DNA of 64,000 nt, taken from positions 1-64,000 of the forward strand of contig NZ_JAVHJU010000057.1 of assembly GCF_031082405.1 (NCBI RefSeq), in the 5' to 3' direction. The position numbers were made by a program, and so were the translations under genes. The stretch is from Amycolatopsis sp. A133. GTDB lineage: Bacteria; Actinomycetota; Actinomycetes; Mycobacteriales; Pseudonocardiaceae. Shown here piece by piece: positions 29,320-37,182 of this stretch. The notes beneath the pieces are model-generated. The model made no database searches. It worked only from the letters and a program-made list of their open reading frames with translations, and was not told where the DNA came from. Numbering within the stretch: position 1 is the stretch's first letter; every line of letters starts with the position of its first letter.

Positions 29320-29541
29320 ATGGCCATCACGCTCGACGCCCAGCTCCTCGAGATCCTGGCGTGCCCGTCGCCGGATCACGCCCCGTTGCGCCCCGGCGCG
29401 CCGGACGACCCCGAGGCCGACGCGCTGACCTGCACGGAGTGCGGCCGGGTGTACCCGGTCCGGGACGGCATCCCGGTCCTGCTCCTGGACGAGGCGACGG
29501 TCCCCGGAGACCACGGAAGCTCCGATGCCGACAGTGCTTGA
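29320..29541 (+). CDS. Trm112-like zinc-ribbon protein
   Basis: A 73-residue protein of the Trm112/YcaR family: LLEILACPSPDH, then LTCTECGRVYPVRDGIPVLL. A first Cys and the CTEC pair form the ribbon; the fourth metal ligand is not obvious. In other organisms these act as small activators of methyltransferases. ATG 29320 follows GGGAGGA. It overlaps the next gene by 17 bases. Confidence 0.88.
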   Translation: MAITLDAQLLEILACPSPDHAPLRPGAPDDPEADALTCTECGRVYPVRDGIPVLLLDEATVPGDHGSSDADSA

Positions 29542-30619
29542 CGACACGCTGCTCGACGACCCCGCGCGGCTGGCCGAGGCCGACAGCGCGGGGCTGCTCC
29601 GAGCGGCCGCGATGGCCGGCGCCCAGGTGCGGGCGACCGCCGAGCTGGCCGCGGAGCTGGAGCTGTCCGAGCGGCTCGACATGGGCCGCCCGCGTGCCGT
29701 CGTGCTCATCGACCGGCCGGGGGTGAGCCGCACGCTCACGCGGCTGCTCGCCGCCCTGCTGGCGCCGTCGTGCCCGGTCCCCGTGGTCGTCGCCGAGGTG
29801 GTGCCGAGCTGGATCGGCGCGCTCGACGTCGTCTTCGCGCACACCGACGACCCCGGTGACCGCGAGCTGGCCGCTTCGCTGGAGCGCGCTGCCCGCTACG
29901 GGGCTTCGGTGGTGCTTTCCGGGCCGTCGGAAGGCCCGGTGGCGGCCGCCGTGGCGGGCAAGGGCATCCTGCTGGCGCCGCGCATCCCGGTGCCGCCGGA
30001 GCTGGCGTTCCCGCGCGGCCTGGCCGCCGGGCTGCTCACCGCGAACGCGCTGGGCCTGCTGATCTCCGACGTCCAAGCGCTCGCCGATCAGCTGGACCTC
30101 GAAGCCGAGAAGGACTACCTGGCCCGCGATTCGTTCGCGAACCCGGCCAAGGCGCTCGCGCTGCGGGTGGCCGACCGCGTGCCGCTGCTGTGGGGCCTGG
30201 ACCCGGTCGCGGTCGCCGTCGGCGAACACGCTGCGCACGCGTTCGCCGCCCACGCGGCTACGGTGTGCGACGTCGAAGACTATCGTCAGGCCCTGGCGCG
30301 CCCCGCGTTGCGGCGGGCGGCGCAATCAGGTGGCGCGGAGCGTGACATCTTCGCCGATCCGGACGATCCCTCTGGTGACATCCCCACCCGGGTGCTGCTG
30401 CTCTCGGTGCGGACCGGTCCGGCCACGGACGCGGCGCGCTACCAGGCCGAGGATCTGCTGCCGGGTGCGGACGTCATCGCGCCGGCCGAGGAGATCGAGG
30501 CCGACGAAATCGTGCGGGCCGCGGTGCTGGCACTGCGGTTCGAACTGGCGGCGGTCTATCTCGGGCTGGCGGCGGGCAGCATCGGCGGCGCGGGCCGCTT
30601 CGAGCCCGTGACGGCGTGA
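29525..30619 (+). CDS. SIS-like protein, Rv3256c homologue
   Basis: A 364-residue protein located between manB and manA as in mycobacteria. Residues 60-230 resemble a sugar-isomerase (SIS) type alpha/beta fold (VVLIDRPGVSRTL, VVLSGPSEGPVAAAVAGKG), related to phosphoglucose/phosphomannose isomerases, but catalytic residues are not evident. The C-terminal 100 residues carry EYxLxR-like DIPTRVLLLSV and a buried helix. ATG 29525 lies 17 bases inside the Trm112 gene. A regulatory role in hexose-phosphate isomerisation is possible; unproven. Confidence 0.8.
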   Translation: MPTVLDDTLLDDPARLAEADSAGLLRAAAMAGAQVRATAELAAELELSERLDMGRPRAVVLIDRPGVSRTLTRLLAALLAPSCPVPVVVAEVVPSWIGALDVVFAHTDDPGDRELAASLERAARYGASVVLSGPSEGPVAAAVAGKGILLAPRIPVPPELAFPRGLAAGLLTANALGLLISDVQALADQLDLEAEKDYLARDSFANPAKALALRVADRVPLLWGLDPVAVAVGEHAAHAFAAHAATVCDVEDYRQALARPALRRAAQSGGAERDIFADPDDPSGDIPTRVLLLSVRTGPATDAARYQAEDLLPGADVIAPAEEIEADEIVRAAVLALRFELAAVYLGLAAGSIGGAGRFEPVTA

Positions 30620-30667
30620 GACCCGCCGAGCACCGGCCCCGGCCGGCGCCGAAGGAGTGGAGTTGAG

Positions 30668-31903
30668 GTGACAGTGGAGCTGCTGCGCAACGCGGTGCGG
30701 CCCTACGCCTGGGGATCGCGGACGGCGATCCCCGAGCTGCTGGGCCGTCCGGTACCCGCGCCGCACCCCGAGGCCGAGCTGTGGATGGGTGCCCACCCGG
30801 GCGACCCGTCACACGTCATCGGCCCCGACGGGACCGAGCGGAGCCTGCTCGAGCTGGTGGACGCCGACCCGGTGACCCAGCTCGGCGAGCGCTGCGCGAA
30901 GCGGTGGGGCGGGCGGCTCCCGTTCCTGTTGAAGATCCTCGCGGCGGAGGAGCCGCTGTCGATGCAGGCGCACCCGTCGGCGGCCCAGGCCGCGGAGGGC
31001 CACGCCCGCGAGGAGCGGCTGGGCATCCCGCGGGACGCGTCGAACCGCAACTACCCGGATCCGACGGCGAAACCGGAGCTGGTCTGCGCGCTGACGGAGT
31101 TCCACGCGCTGGCGGGGTTCCGCACCCCGGACCGCACGGTGAAGCTGCTGAAGGCCATTGAGACGCCCGGGCTGGCGAACTACACCGGGCTGCTGGAAGC
31201 GCAGCCGGACCCGTCCGGGCTGCGGGCGCTGTTCACGACGTGGATCACGCTGCCGCAGTCGTCGCTGGACAAGCTGCTGCCGGAGGTGCTCGACGCCTGC
31301 ATCCGGCACGTCCAGGAGCACGGGGAGTTCGCGGTCGAGTGCCGGACGATCCTGGAGCTGGGCGAGGCCCACCCGCGGGACGCGGGCGTGCTGGCGGCGT
31401 TGCTGCTGAACCGCCTGACGCTGCGCGCGGGCGAGGCGATCTACCTCCCGGCCGGCAACCTGCACCTGTACCTGCACGGCACGGCCGTGGAGATCCTGGC
31501 GAACTCGGACAACATCCTGCGGTGCGGCCTGACGCCGAAGCACGTCGACGTCCCGGAGCTGCTGCGGGTCGTGGACTTCGCGTGCGGCGAGATGCCGGTC
31601 CAGTGCGGTGACGAGGGCGGCCGGATGGCGGTCTACCGCACGGACGCGCCGGAGTTCGAGCTCTCGCGCGTGGAGTGGGCCGCGGGCCAGGACGACGAGA
31701 TCCCGGTCGACAGCGTCGGCCCCCAGATCCTGCTGTGCACGGCGGGCGACCTGCTGGTGACGGCGGACGACGGCGAGAAGGTCGAGCTGCGCCGCGGCCA
31801 GTCGGTGTGGCTGCCGGCGGCGGACCCCCCGGTCAAGATCCGCCCCGTGGGCGGAGCCCGCGCCCAGCTGTTCCGAGCCACCGCGGGAACCTGCGAAGAC
31901 TGA
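30668..31903 (+). CDS. manA: Mannose-6-phosphate isomerase
   Basis: A 411-residue zinc enzyme converting fructose-6-phosphate to mannose-6-phosphate. The type I family segments are present: NAVRPYAWGSRTAIPELLG, LPFLLKILAAEEPLSMQAHPS (metal His), NYPDPTAKPELVCALTEFHALAGFR (metal Glu), and YLPAGNLHLYLHGTAVEILANSDNILRCGLTPKHVD with the active-site loop. The C-terminal cupin half is complete. GTG 30668 follows AGTGGAG. With manB it supplies mannose-1-phosphate. Confidence 0.95.
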   Translation: MTVELLRNAVRPYAWGSRTAIPELLGRPVPAPHPEAELWMGAHPGDPSHVIGPDGTERSLLELVDADPVTQLGERCAKRWGGRLPFLLKILAAEEPLSMQAHPSAAQAAEGHAREERLGIPRDASNRNYPDPTAKPELVCALTEFHALAGFRTPDRTVKLLKAIETPGLANYTGLLEAQPDPSGLRALFTTWITLPQSSLDKLLPEVLDACIRHVQEHGEFAVECRTILELGEAHPRDAGVLAALLLNRLTLRAGEAIYLPAGNLHLYLHGTAVEILANSDNILRCGLTPKHVDVPELLRVVDFACGEMPVQCGDEGGRMAVYRTDAPEFELSRVEWAAGQDDEIPVDSVGPQILLCTAGDLLVTADDGEKVELRRGQSVWLPAADPPVKIRPVGGARAQLFRATAGTCED

Positions 31904-31912
31904 CCCCAAGCC

Positions 31913-31958
31913 GTCGTGAGTGGTAAGGCGGGTTCTAACCCGCCTTACCACTCACGAC
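31913..31958. terminator. 46-base perfect palindrome between manA and espG
   Basis: Two 22-base arms (31913-31934 and 31937-31958) are perfectly complementary around CT. It lies between two convergent stop codons, so it can end both transcripts. The right arm is repeated exactly at 27-48. Confidence 0.8.
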
Positions 31959-31975
31959 CAGCCGCGGGAGACTGC

Positions 31976-32749
31976 TCAGTGGACGTCGTCGACCATGCGC
32001 GCCAGGCGGTCGGCGAGCCGGGCGCCGTCGGCGGGGGTCACCGTCACCCACGGCTCACCGCCCACGTCCTCCGGGGTCACCGCGTACCGGCCGGCCGCCG
32101 TGTCGAACCACGCCAGCACCGGGCTCCGGCCCGTCGGGCCGGTCGCCGCCAGCTGGCCGGCCGCGTACCGCTGCGCCGTCACCAGCGTCGCCAGCGGACG
32201 GACCGCGCGGCCGGTGATCCCGGCCGTGCTCAGCGCCCGCTCGAACGCGTCGTACCCGCTGCGCGCGTACGCGTCCATCGCCGCCGAATACGCCGCGCGC
32301 GGCAGCCGCAGCTGGTCACCCGGACCCGCGTCGAGGTCGCCCACCATCCGGGCCACCGCGGGGACCAGGTCGTCCGGGCGCACCGGCTCCAGCACCAGGT
32401 CGCGGTCGTCCAGCACCGCGAGCACCCCGGCGCCGTCCCGCGCCGCCGCGAGCAGCCGCCACGGCGCTTCACCCAGCACCACCCCGTCGACGCTCACCGT
32501 CGGCGAACCCAGCAGCACGAGCAGGTCCGCCAGCTCGGGGCCGACGTCGTCGCCGTCCGTGAATCCCGCCTCGGCGAGGCCGGCGAACACCTGGACGCCC
32601 AGGTCGTCGCGTTCGGCGTGCGTCGCGCCGTGCGACGGCACGTCGAACGGGTACGGCGGCGGCCCGCCCGGTCCCAGGTCCTCCCAGAGGAGATCGAATT
32701 CCAGATGCGACAGGATCACTCCCGCCGCCGTCGCGGTGCGCCGCGCCAT
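31976..32749 (-). CDS. EspG-like type VII secretion chaperone
   Basis: A 257-residue cytoplasmic protein of the EspG group, which binds PE-PPE pairs and keeps them soluble before export. Family features are the N-terminal LSHLEFDLLWEDLG, PFDVPSHGATHAERD, and a C-terminal ATPEDVGGEPWVTVTPADG. ATG 32749 follows GAAGGGGGA. It lies beside the PPE/EspC-like operon at 33.5-37.0 kb but on its own, separated by a plus-strand regulator. The membrane secretion core (EccB-EccE) is not in the window. Confidence 0.82.
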   Translation of the reverse strand: MARRTATAAGVILSHLEFDLLWEDLGPGGPPPYPFDVPSHGATHAERDDLGVQVFAGLAEAGFTDGDDVGPELADLLVLLGSPTVSVDGVVLGEAPWRLLAAARDGAGVLAVLDDRDLVLEPVRPDDLVPAVARMVGDLDAGPGDQLRLPRAAYSAAMDAYARSGYDAFERALSTAGITGRAVRPLATLVTAQRYAAGQLAATGPTGRSPVLAWFDTAAGRYAVTPEDVGGEPWVTVTPADGARLADRLARMVDDVH

Positions 32750-32788
32750 GGTCCCCCTTCCCGTGCCGGGCGGCCGGCGTCCGGCACG

Positions 32789-33583
32789 ATGGTGCCGATG
32801 GCCGAGCCGCAGTCGATGGACGTCCCCGCGAGCGGGTACCTCGTCGTCCGCGCGTCCGGGGCGGCGGCCGCGCGCGCCGCGATCCTCGGCGGCCGCCGGG
32901 ACCCCGAGGACGTCCAGCTGCTGCTGCGCTGTCCCGTCCCGCGGGCGGTCGCCGAGTCCGGCGCGAAGCTGACGTTCGCCGACGCAACGCTGCACCTGCA
33001 GCCGTCCGGCGTCGTGATGCTGACCGTCGCGGCGGCGAAGCTGTCGATCTCCTTCGCCGAGCTGCGGCCGCTGATGTTCCGGCCGGTCGAGGTCGACCCG
33101 CCGCTGCGTTCGCTGTTCGCCGGCGCCGTCGCGCACGTCGTGGCGGCCGGCCCGCGGCTCGACCCGCACGGGCTGGCCCACCACCTGCTGGGGCTGGCCG
33201 AACTGGTGCTGCGGAGCGCCCTGCGTGTCGAACTCGACCGCGTCGACGCGTTCGCGGCCCGGCGGCGCGAAGCCCTGGAGTACATGCGCGCCCACCTCGG
33301 TGAGCAGTCGCTCAGCGCGGACAGGATCGCCGAAGCGCTGTACATCTCGCGTCGGCGGCTGTACCAGCTGTTCGACGACGGCCAAGGCGTGTCGGAGCGG
33401 CTCAAGGGCCTGCGGGTCGAGCGCGCGAAGGTGTTGCTGGCCGACCCGGCGAAGGCGGGGCGCGGGATCGCGGAGATCGCGCGGGACTGCGGGTTCACCA
33501 GCGCCCCGCACTTCTCGCGGACGTTCCGCCAGGCGACCGGCCGGACCCCGCGCGAGTTCCGGGAGCGGGCGCTGCGGGGGTGA
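32789..33583 (+). CDS. AraC-family transcriptional regulator
   Basis: A 264-residue regulator. Residues 1-160 form an AraC-binding-like sensor domain without a recognisable ligand motif. Residues 165-262 hold the two helix-turn-helices: SLSADRIAEALYISRRRLYQLFDD and GIAEIARDCGFTSAPHFSRTFRQATGRTPREFR. Start by ATG 32789 (ATG 32798 also possible); no clear ribosome-binding site. Divergent from espG by 39 bases and tail-to-tail overlapping the last gene of the secretion-related operon by 89 bases, it may control one or both. Confidence 0.85.
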   Translation: MVPMAEPQSMDVPASGYLVVRASGAAAARAAILGGRRDPEDVQLLLRCPVPRAVAESGAKLTFADATLHLQPSGVVMLTVAAAKLSISFAELRPLMFRPVEVDPPLRSLFAGAVAHVVAAGPRLDPHGLAHHLLGLAELVLRSALRVELDRVDAFAARRREALEYMRAHLGEQSLSADRIAEALYISRRRLYQLFDDGQGVSERLKGLRVERAKVLLADPAKAGRGIAEIARDCGFTSAPHFSRTFRQATGRTPREFRERALRG

Positions 33584-34091
33584 GGTCGACGCCGGCGACG
33601 AGCGTCCCGGCCAGGCCGGCGACCTCCAGCCAGCCGCGGCCACCGGGGGAGTGCAGGGTGAACACGGCCGCGCGCGGCCGGTCCGGGTCGAGCACGACGG
33701 CCTGCAGCTGCGCGCCGGACAGGCCGATCCGCTCGACGATCACCACCGGGTAGCCGCGGCCGGTCTCCGCGGAGCTGACCTCGCGGATGCCGGGGGTGGT
33801 GTCCGCGATGAACCAGCCGAGGCCGGCGGCCTCGTCGATCGGGCCGTCGACCGGGACGACCCCGGCGATGAGCAGGGCGGGATCGGCGTCGCGGTGTTCG
33901 ACGAGGGCCAGCAGCCCGGCCCGCTGCTCGTGGGCGATCTCCGCGCACTGGACGGCGGCGGCTTCCAGGCCGAGGTCGCGGGCGGCGTCGGGACCGCGCA
34001 GGCGGGCCATCAGCGCGTGCAGCTCGGCGGTGGTGCGCTCGACCGAGTCCAGGTTCACCGGGGTGATCCCCGGAACGGCGGGCAGTTTCAC
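33495..34091 (-). CDS. Hypothetical protein, last gene of the PPE-like operon
   Basis: A 198-residue protein with an N-terminal helical half (ERTTAELHALMARLRG, LEAAAVQCAEIAHEQRAGLLALVEHRDADPALLI) and a beta-rich C-terminal half (GLGWFIADTTP, YPVVIVERIG, LQAVVLDPDRPRAAVFTLHSP). The last 25 residues are Pro/Gly/Ser-rich and lie over the end of the AraC gene. GTG 34091 overlaps the preceding stop in a GTGA. No family recognised; membership in the operon suggests a type VII accessory protein. Confidence 0.7.
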   Translation of the reverse strand: MKLPAVPGITPVNLDSVERTTAELHALMARLRGPDAARDLGLEAAAVQCAEIAHEQRAGLLALVEHRDADPALLIAGVVPVDGPIDEAAGLGWFIADTTPGIREVSSAETGRGYPVVIVERIGLSGAQLQAVVLDPDRPRAAVFTLHSPGGRGWLEVAGLAGTLVAGVDLTPAAPAPGTRAGSGRSPGGTSARSAGRW

Positions 34092-34780
34092 CGGCCACCC
34101 AGAGCCGCGGCGAAGGCGCTGACGGCCCCCGGCGGTGGCGTGACCGGCACGACGGGCGTCTTCGCAACGGTCACGCCGAGCTCGCGCCCGACGGCCGAGA
34201 AGGTCTCGAGGTGGGTGGTGATTTCGGCTGAGCCGGGTGCTTCCGGCAAGGGAGAGCCGTCGCCGAGGGCGCTCAGCCGCTCGGCGACACGGGCCGCTTC
34301 GGTGCGGTGGGCGCGTTCCAGGTCGCGGGCTTCGGCGAGGACGCGGTCGAGGTCGTCCCGGCGGGCCGCGAGCCGGCCGCGCGCGGCGGCGAGGTCCGGC
34401 TGGGCAGCGGGGGAGAACTGGGCTTCGGTTTCGGCTTGTTCGACGTCGTCGTGCGCGGAGGTGACGGCTCGGCGCGCGGCGATGGCGCGGCGGTCGAGGT
34501 CCTCGGCCCGGCGGTGGTTCGCGAGGAGCGCGCCGGCCCAGCCTTCGAGAACGCCGGCGGCGGCGCGCAGGGTGTCACCGGTCGCGGCCAGACCGGCGGC
34601 GGCTCGTCCGGCGCGGTCCGCGAGTGCTTGCGCGGACCGGCCGGCCCACCCGGGGACCGTGCCGGGCGAGGGGATCTCCTCGAGCCGGGTTGCGGTGGCG
34701 ATGCAGCGGCGGGCGGCCTCGGCCACGGCGTCGGGGCTGCCGGGGACCGGGTCGAACCCGAGGCCGCGGAACTCAGCCAT
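34088..34780 (-). CDS. Helical WXG100-like type VII substrate candidate
   Basis: A 230-residue protein, mostly alpha-helical, starting MAEFRGLGFDPVPGSP. A WXG-like turn (GWAGRSAQALADRAG, then EGWAGALLANHRRAED) sits between two helices, followed by a long coiled-coil (about residues 85-165). Such N-terminal domains occur on LXG/WXG-type substrates and on ESX-associated PE/PPE partners. The ATG at 34780 overlaps the upstream gene by 8 bases. Its first seven codons are duplicated at the start of the proline-rich gene. Confidence 0.72.
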   Translation of the reverse strand: MAEFRGLGFDPVPGSPDAVAEAARRCIATATRLEEIPSPGTVPGWAGRSAQALADRAGRAAAGLAATGDTLRAAAGVLEGWAGALLANHRRAEDLDRRAIAARRAVTSAHDDVEQAETEAQFSPAAQPDLAAARGRLAARRDDLDRVLAEARDLERAHRTEAARVAERLSALGDGSPLPEAPGSAEITTHLETFSAVGRELGVTVAKTPVVPVTPPPGAVSAFAAALGGR

Positions 34781-35111
34781 GGGCTCGGGCCAGTTGGCCG
34801 GGGGCGGGGTGGCCGGGCTGGGGTGTGGGGCGGGGGGTGGCGCTGCTCGGCTGGCCGGGGCTCGGGCGGTGGGGCTGGGTCATGGGGCGGGGGATGGCGC
34901 TGCTCGGTTGGCCGGGGGCGGGGTGGCCGGGCTGGGGTGCTGGGCGGGGGGTGGTGCTGCTCGGCTGGCCGAGGGTCGGGCGGTGGGGCTGGGTCATGGG
35001 GCGGGGGATGGCGCTGCTCGGCTGGCTGGGCTCGGGCGCTGGTGCGGCGAGGGCTCGCTCCGACTCGCCGGAGGCAGGGCGGTTCGGCTCGAGGCCGCGG
35101 AACTCAGCCAT
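34773..35111 (-). CDS. Proline-rich tandem-repeat protein
   Basis: A 112-residue protein starting MAEFRGLEP. Residues 30-105 are four 19-residue repeats with pattern QPSS-x2-PRP-x2-QP-x2-P-x2-G, the odd and even copies pairing into a 38-residue super-repeat. It overlaps its upstream neighbour and its downstream neighbour by 8 bases each, and both junctions share a 34-base sequence, so it seems to have arisen by duplication of the 5' end of the 34088-34780 gene. Whether it is translated is uncertain; the perfect frame across all repeats argues for it. Confidence 0.55.
   Translation of the reverse strand: MAEFRGLEPNRPASGESERALAAPAPEPSQPSSAIPRPMTQPHRPTLGQPSSTTPRPAPQPGHPAPGQPSSAIPRPMTQPHRPSPGQPSSATPRPTPQPGHPAPGQLARAHG
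34797..35024 (-). repeat. 4 x 57-base tandem repeat
   Basis: Four in-frame 57-base units, also readable as two 114-base units with few differences, inside the proline-rich gene. GC-rich and strand-asymmetric (G on the plus strand). Confidence 0.8.
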
Positions 35112-35391
35112 CGGCTCGGCCCAGCTCCTCGGCCGCGGCAGCGTCCGTTGCCCGGTAGGCCTTCGCGGCCGTCCGGACGCTCGCCGCCGCACTGGCGAAG
35201 TCCCTTTCCACCGCCCGTATCCTGCCGGACCACTCGCCGGTCAGCGCGGTGAGTGCCGCCGAGACCGGCGCCGGCCCGAGGTCGTCCGGTGGCTCCAGCG
35301 AGTGCGCGGCCGAGCGGTACTCGTCCGCCGTGTCCTCCAAGCGCCGCGCCAGCGCGTCGAGGGCCGACGGGTCGGCGTGGAAGCCCGTCAT
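35104..35391 (-). CDS. EspC-like small type VII protein
   Basis: A 95-residue two-helix protein: GFHADPSALDALARRLEDTADEYRSAA then TGEWSGRIRAVERDFASAAASVRTAAKAYRATDAAAA. The pattern matches ESX-1 EspC/WXG100-type proteins, exported as helical hairpins, with a W-S-G in place of W-x-G. ATG 35391 overlaps the PPE-like stop in an ATGA, and the stop overlaps the proline-rich start by 8 bases. Confidence 0.72.
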   Translation of the reverse strand: MTGFHADPSALDALARRLEDTADEYRSAAHSLEPPDDLGPAPVSAALTALTGEWSGRIRAVERDFASAAASVRTAAKAYRATDAAAAEELGRADG

Positions 35392-36575
35392 TCGCCGAAC
35401 ACCGGGGGATACGCCGGCGGGAGGTCGTCGAGCAGGTCGTAGCCCTTCGCGTACTTGTCGCGGTGCTCGGTGTCCTCCTCGCGCCGCGTGCCCTGGCCCG
35501 GCGGGTACATGCCGTACCCACCCGCCGGGGCGCGGCCGCTCGTCGCGCCCGGTCCGAAGCCCGACGTCCCGCCTCCGAACCGGCCCGCTCCGGCCCGCCC
35601 GCCTTCGCCGAGCGTCCCGGAGCCAGGCGGCCCGGAGCCCGGCGTCCCGGCTACCGGAACGCCCTCGAAGCCGGGACCGTAGCCGGAACCGGAACCGGCG
35701 GCGGCCGGCGAACCCGGTCCGGCGGCCCCGATGACCCCGTCGAGCGCGCCCGGGACCCCGGCGCCGGTGAACGTGGGCGGCAGCGCGGACGCCGTCGACG
35801 TCGAGTCGTCCGGCCCGTCGTGGGATCCGTCGTTCGGCGGCGGGGCCGGGTCGCGGGGGACCGGAGGCGCGGGCGGGGTCCGGACCACCGGCGGCCGCGG
35901 CGTCGAGCCGGAGCCGGCGGTCACCGGCGGGGCCGTGTCGAACTCCGGGGGCAGGCGGTGGCGGACGTCGTGGCTCGCGCTCTCGTACTGTTCCATCACG
36001 CGGACGGCCGCGGCCTTGGCGTCGTCGGCTTCCTTCTTCGTCGGCAGCTTGTCGTCGAGCAGCTGGTCCAGCAGGTACGTGCCCTCGGGGCCGTCGAGCC
36101 GCTTCACCGCGTACCCCTGCCGGAACCACCGCTCGGCCCAGTAGTGCACCGGCTCGGGCATCCGGTGCCGGGCTTCGCTGACGACCGACGTGTACGTGTC
36201 GAGGCCGGAGCCGACCCGCTGGGCGTTCTCACCCACCGTCGCCGCCCAGCCGGTCAGCCGGTCCACCGATTCCGCGGCCTGGTCCGCCGACGGCCCCTGC
36301 CACGACTCCCGCAGCTTCCGGACCAGCGCCGACACCTCTTCGGTCGCCGAGCTGACGCCGGCGGCGACCTCCTTCCACCAGGCCGCGTGCCGGCCGAGTT
36401 TCGCCGGGACGGCCGACTGCACCATGTCCCACAGCTCGCGGTGCTCGTAGCTGTCCCAGTTGATCCGGCCGAACGTGGCTTCGCGGTTGTTGACGGCCTT
36501 TTCCCGGCGGACCCGCCGGGCCTTGGCCCGCTGCCGGGCGGTCGGGGCGTGGTGCGTCGAGTAGAACTCAGGCAT
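35388..36575 (-). CDS. PPE-like protein with glycine/proline-rich tail
   Basis: A 395-residue protein. The basic N terminus (RQRAKARRVRREK) leads into a helical domain (residues 35-175) with the WXG turn SWQGPSADQAAESVDRLTGWA, like PPE-domain proteins of Pseudonocardiaceae. Residues 205-350 are a disordered Pro/Gly/Ser region and the chain ends YDLLDDLPPAYPPVFGE. PPE proteins pair with PE proteins and need EspG, present nearby. ATG 36575; its first 8 bases overlap the upstream gene. Confidence 0.75.
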   Translation of the reverse strand: MPEFYSTHHAPTARQRAKARRVRREKAVNNREATFGRINWDSYEHRELWDMVQSAVPAKLGRHAAWWKEVAAGVSSATEEVSALVRKLRESWQGPSADQAAESVDRLTGWAATVGENAQRVGSGLDTYTSVVSEARHRMPEPVHYWAERWFRQGYAVKRLDGPEGTYLLDQLLDDKLPTKKEADDAKAAAVRVMEQYESASHDVRHRLPPEFDTAPPVTAGSGSTPRPPVVRTPPAPPVPRDPAPPPNDGSHDGPDDSTSTASALPPTFTGAGVPGALDGVIGAAGPGSPAAAGSGSGYGPGFEGVPVAGTPGSGPPGSGTLGEGGRAGAGRFGGGTSGFGPGATSGRAPAGGYGMYPPGQGTRREEDTEHRDKYAKGYDLLDDLPPAYPPVFGE

Positions 36576-36996
36576 CGGCGTCCCCCGCCGGCAGGGCCGC
36601 GGCGGCCTCTTCGTCGTTGCCCTGGTGCATCGTCACGACCGTGTCGAGCGTCTGCCGCAGCGTCGCGAGCTCGGCCAGGTACGACCGCAGCGCGGCCTGG
36701 ACCCCGCCGGCCTCGGCGCCGCCGCGCACCGCGAACGACCGGCGCATCCAGTGGGCGACCGGTCCCTTGCCGTCGGCCAGATCGGTGTCGAGGGCGCGGG
36801 CCGTTTCGAGGTGGCGGCTCAGCTCGTCGTAGCGCTCGTCGATGGCCCTCTTGACGTCCTCGACCCCGTCGTAGTGGAGTTCGATGTGGAGTCCGGTGCC
36901 GCCGGTGCTCGCGACGACCGGCTCGTTCGACTCGAGCTGCTGCTGCTCCGCGCGCAGCTGCCGCCGCGCGTCGGCCTCGTTGCGCACAGTCGCCAT
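36568..36996 (-). CDS. PE-like helical protein, first gene of the operon
   Basis: A 142-residue protein with two long helices (residues 5-30 and 45-75, then 85-125: QAALRSYLAELATLRQTLDTVVTMHQG). The length and position directly before a PPE-like gene suggest the PE-like partner, though the Pro-Glu start is not visible. ATG 36996 follows GGGAGGAG, the best ribosome-binding site of the operon, which fits a first gene. The 186-base gap to the GH5 gene should hold the promoters. Confidence 0.68.
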   Translation of the reverse strand: MATVRNEADARRQLRAEQQQLESNEPVVASTGGTGLHIELHYDGVEDVKRAIDERYDELSRHLETARALDTDLADGKGPVAHWMRRSFAVRGGAEAGGVQAALRSYLAELATLRQTLDTVVTMHQGNDEEAAAALPAGDADA

Positions 36997-37182
36997 GGAG
37001 CTCCTCCCTCGCTGCCCAGGTGTCCATCCTGGCCAATGCCCGCCGTGTTGAGAAGAGCGACCCACCCGGGTGCACGGGTGGACATGAAGACTGCACGGGC
37101 GGATAGGGGTCAGCACCGGATTGCCGCTCACGACCTCCTTACGGCCCTTATCCGGCGGGCCGCGAGTTGGTTGACTTTTAGC

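Noticed and set aside
34797..35024. Antisense Gly/Trp-rich repeat protein on the plus strand
   Set aside because: Plus-strand frames over the repeat lack ribosome-binding sites and context; the minus frame is coupled to operon genes on both sides.
36625..37182. Upstream extension of the GH5 frame
   Set aside because: Runs opposite the PE-like gene and precedes the signal peptide; a real start should be at 37183 or at most 37084.
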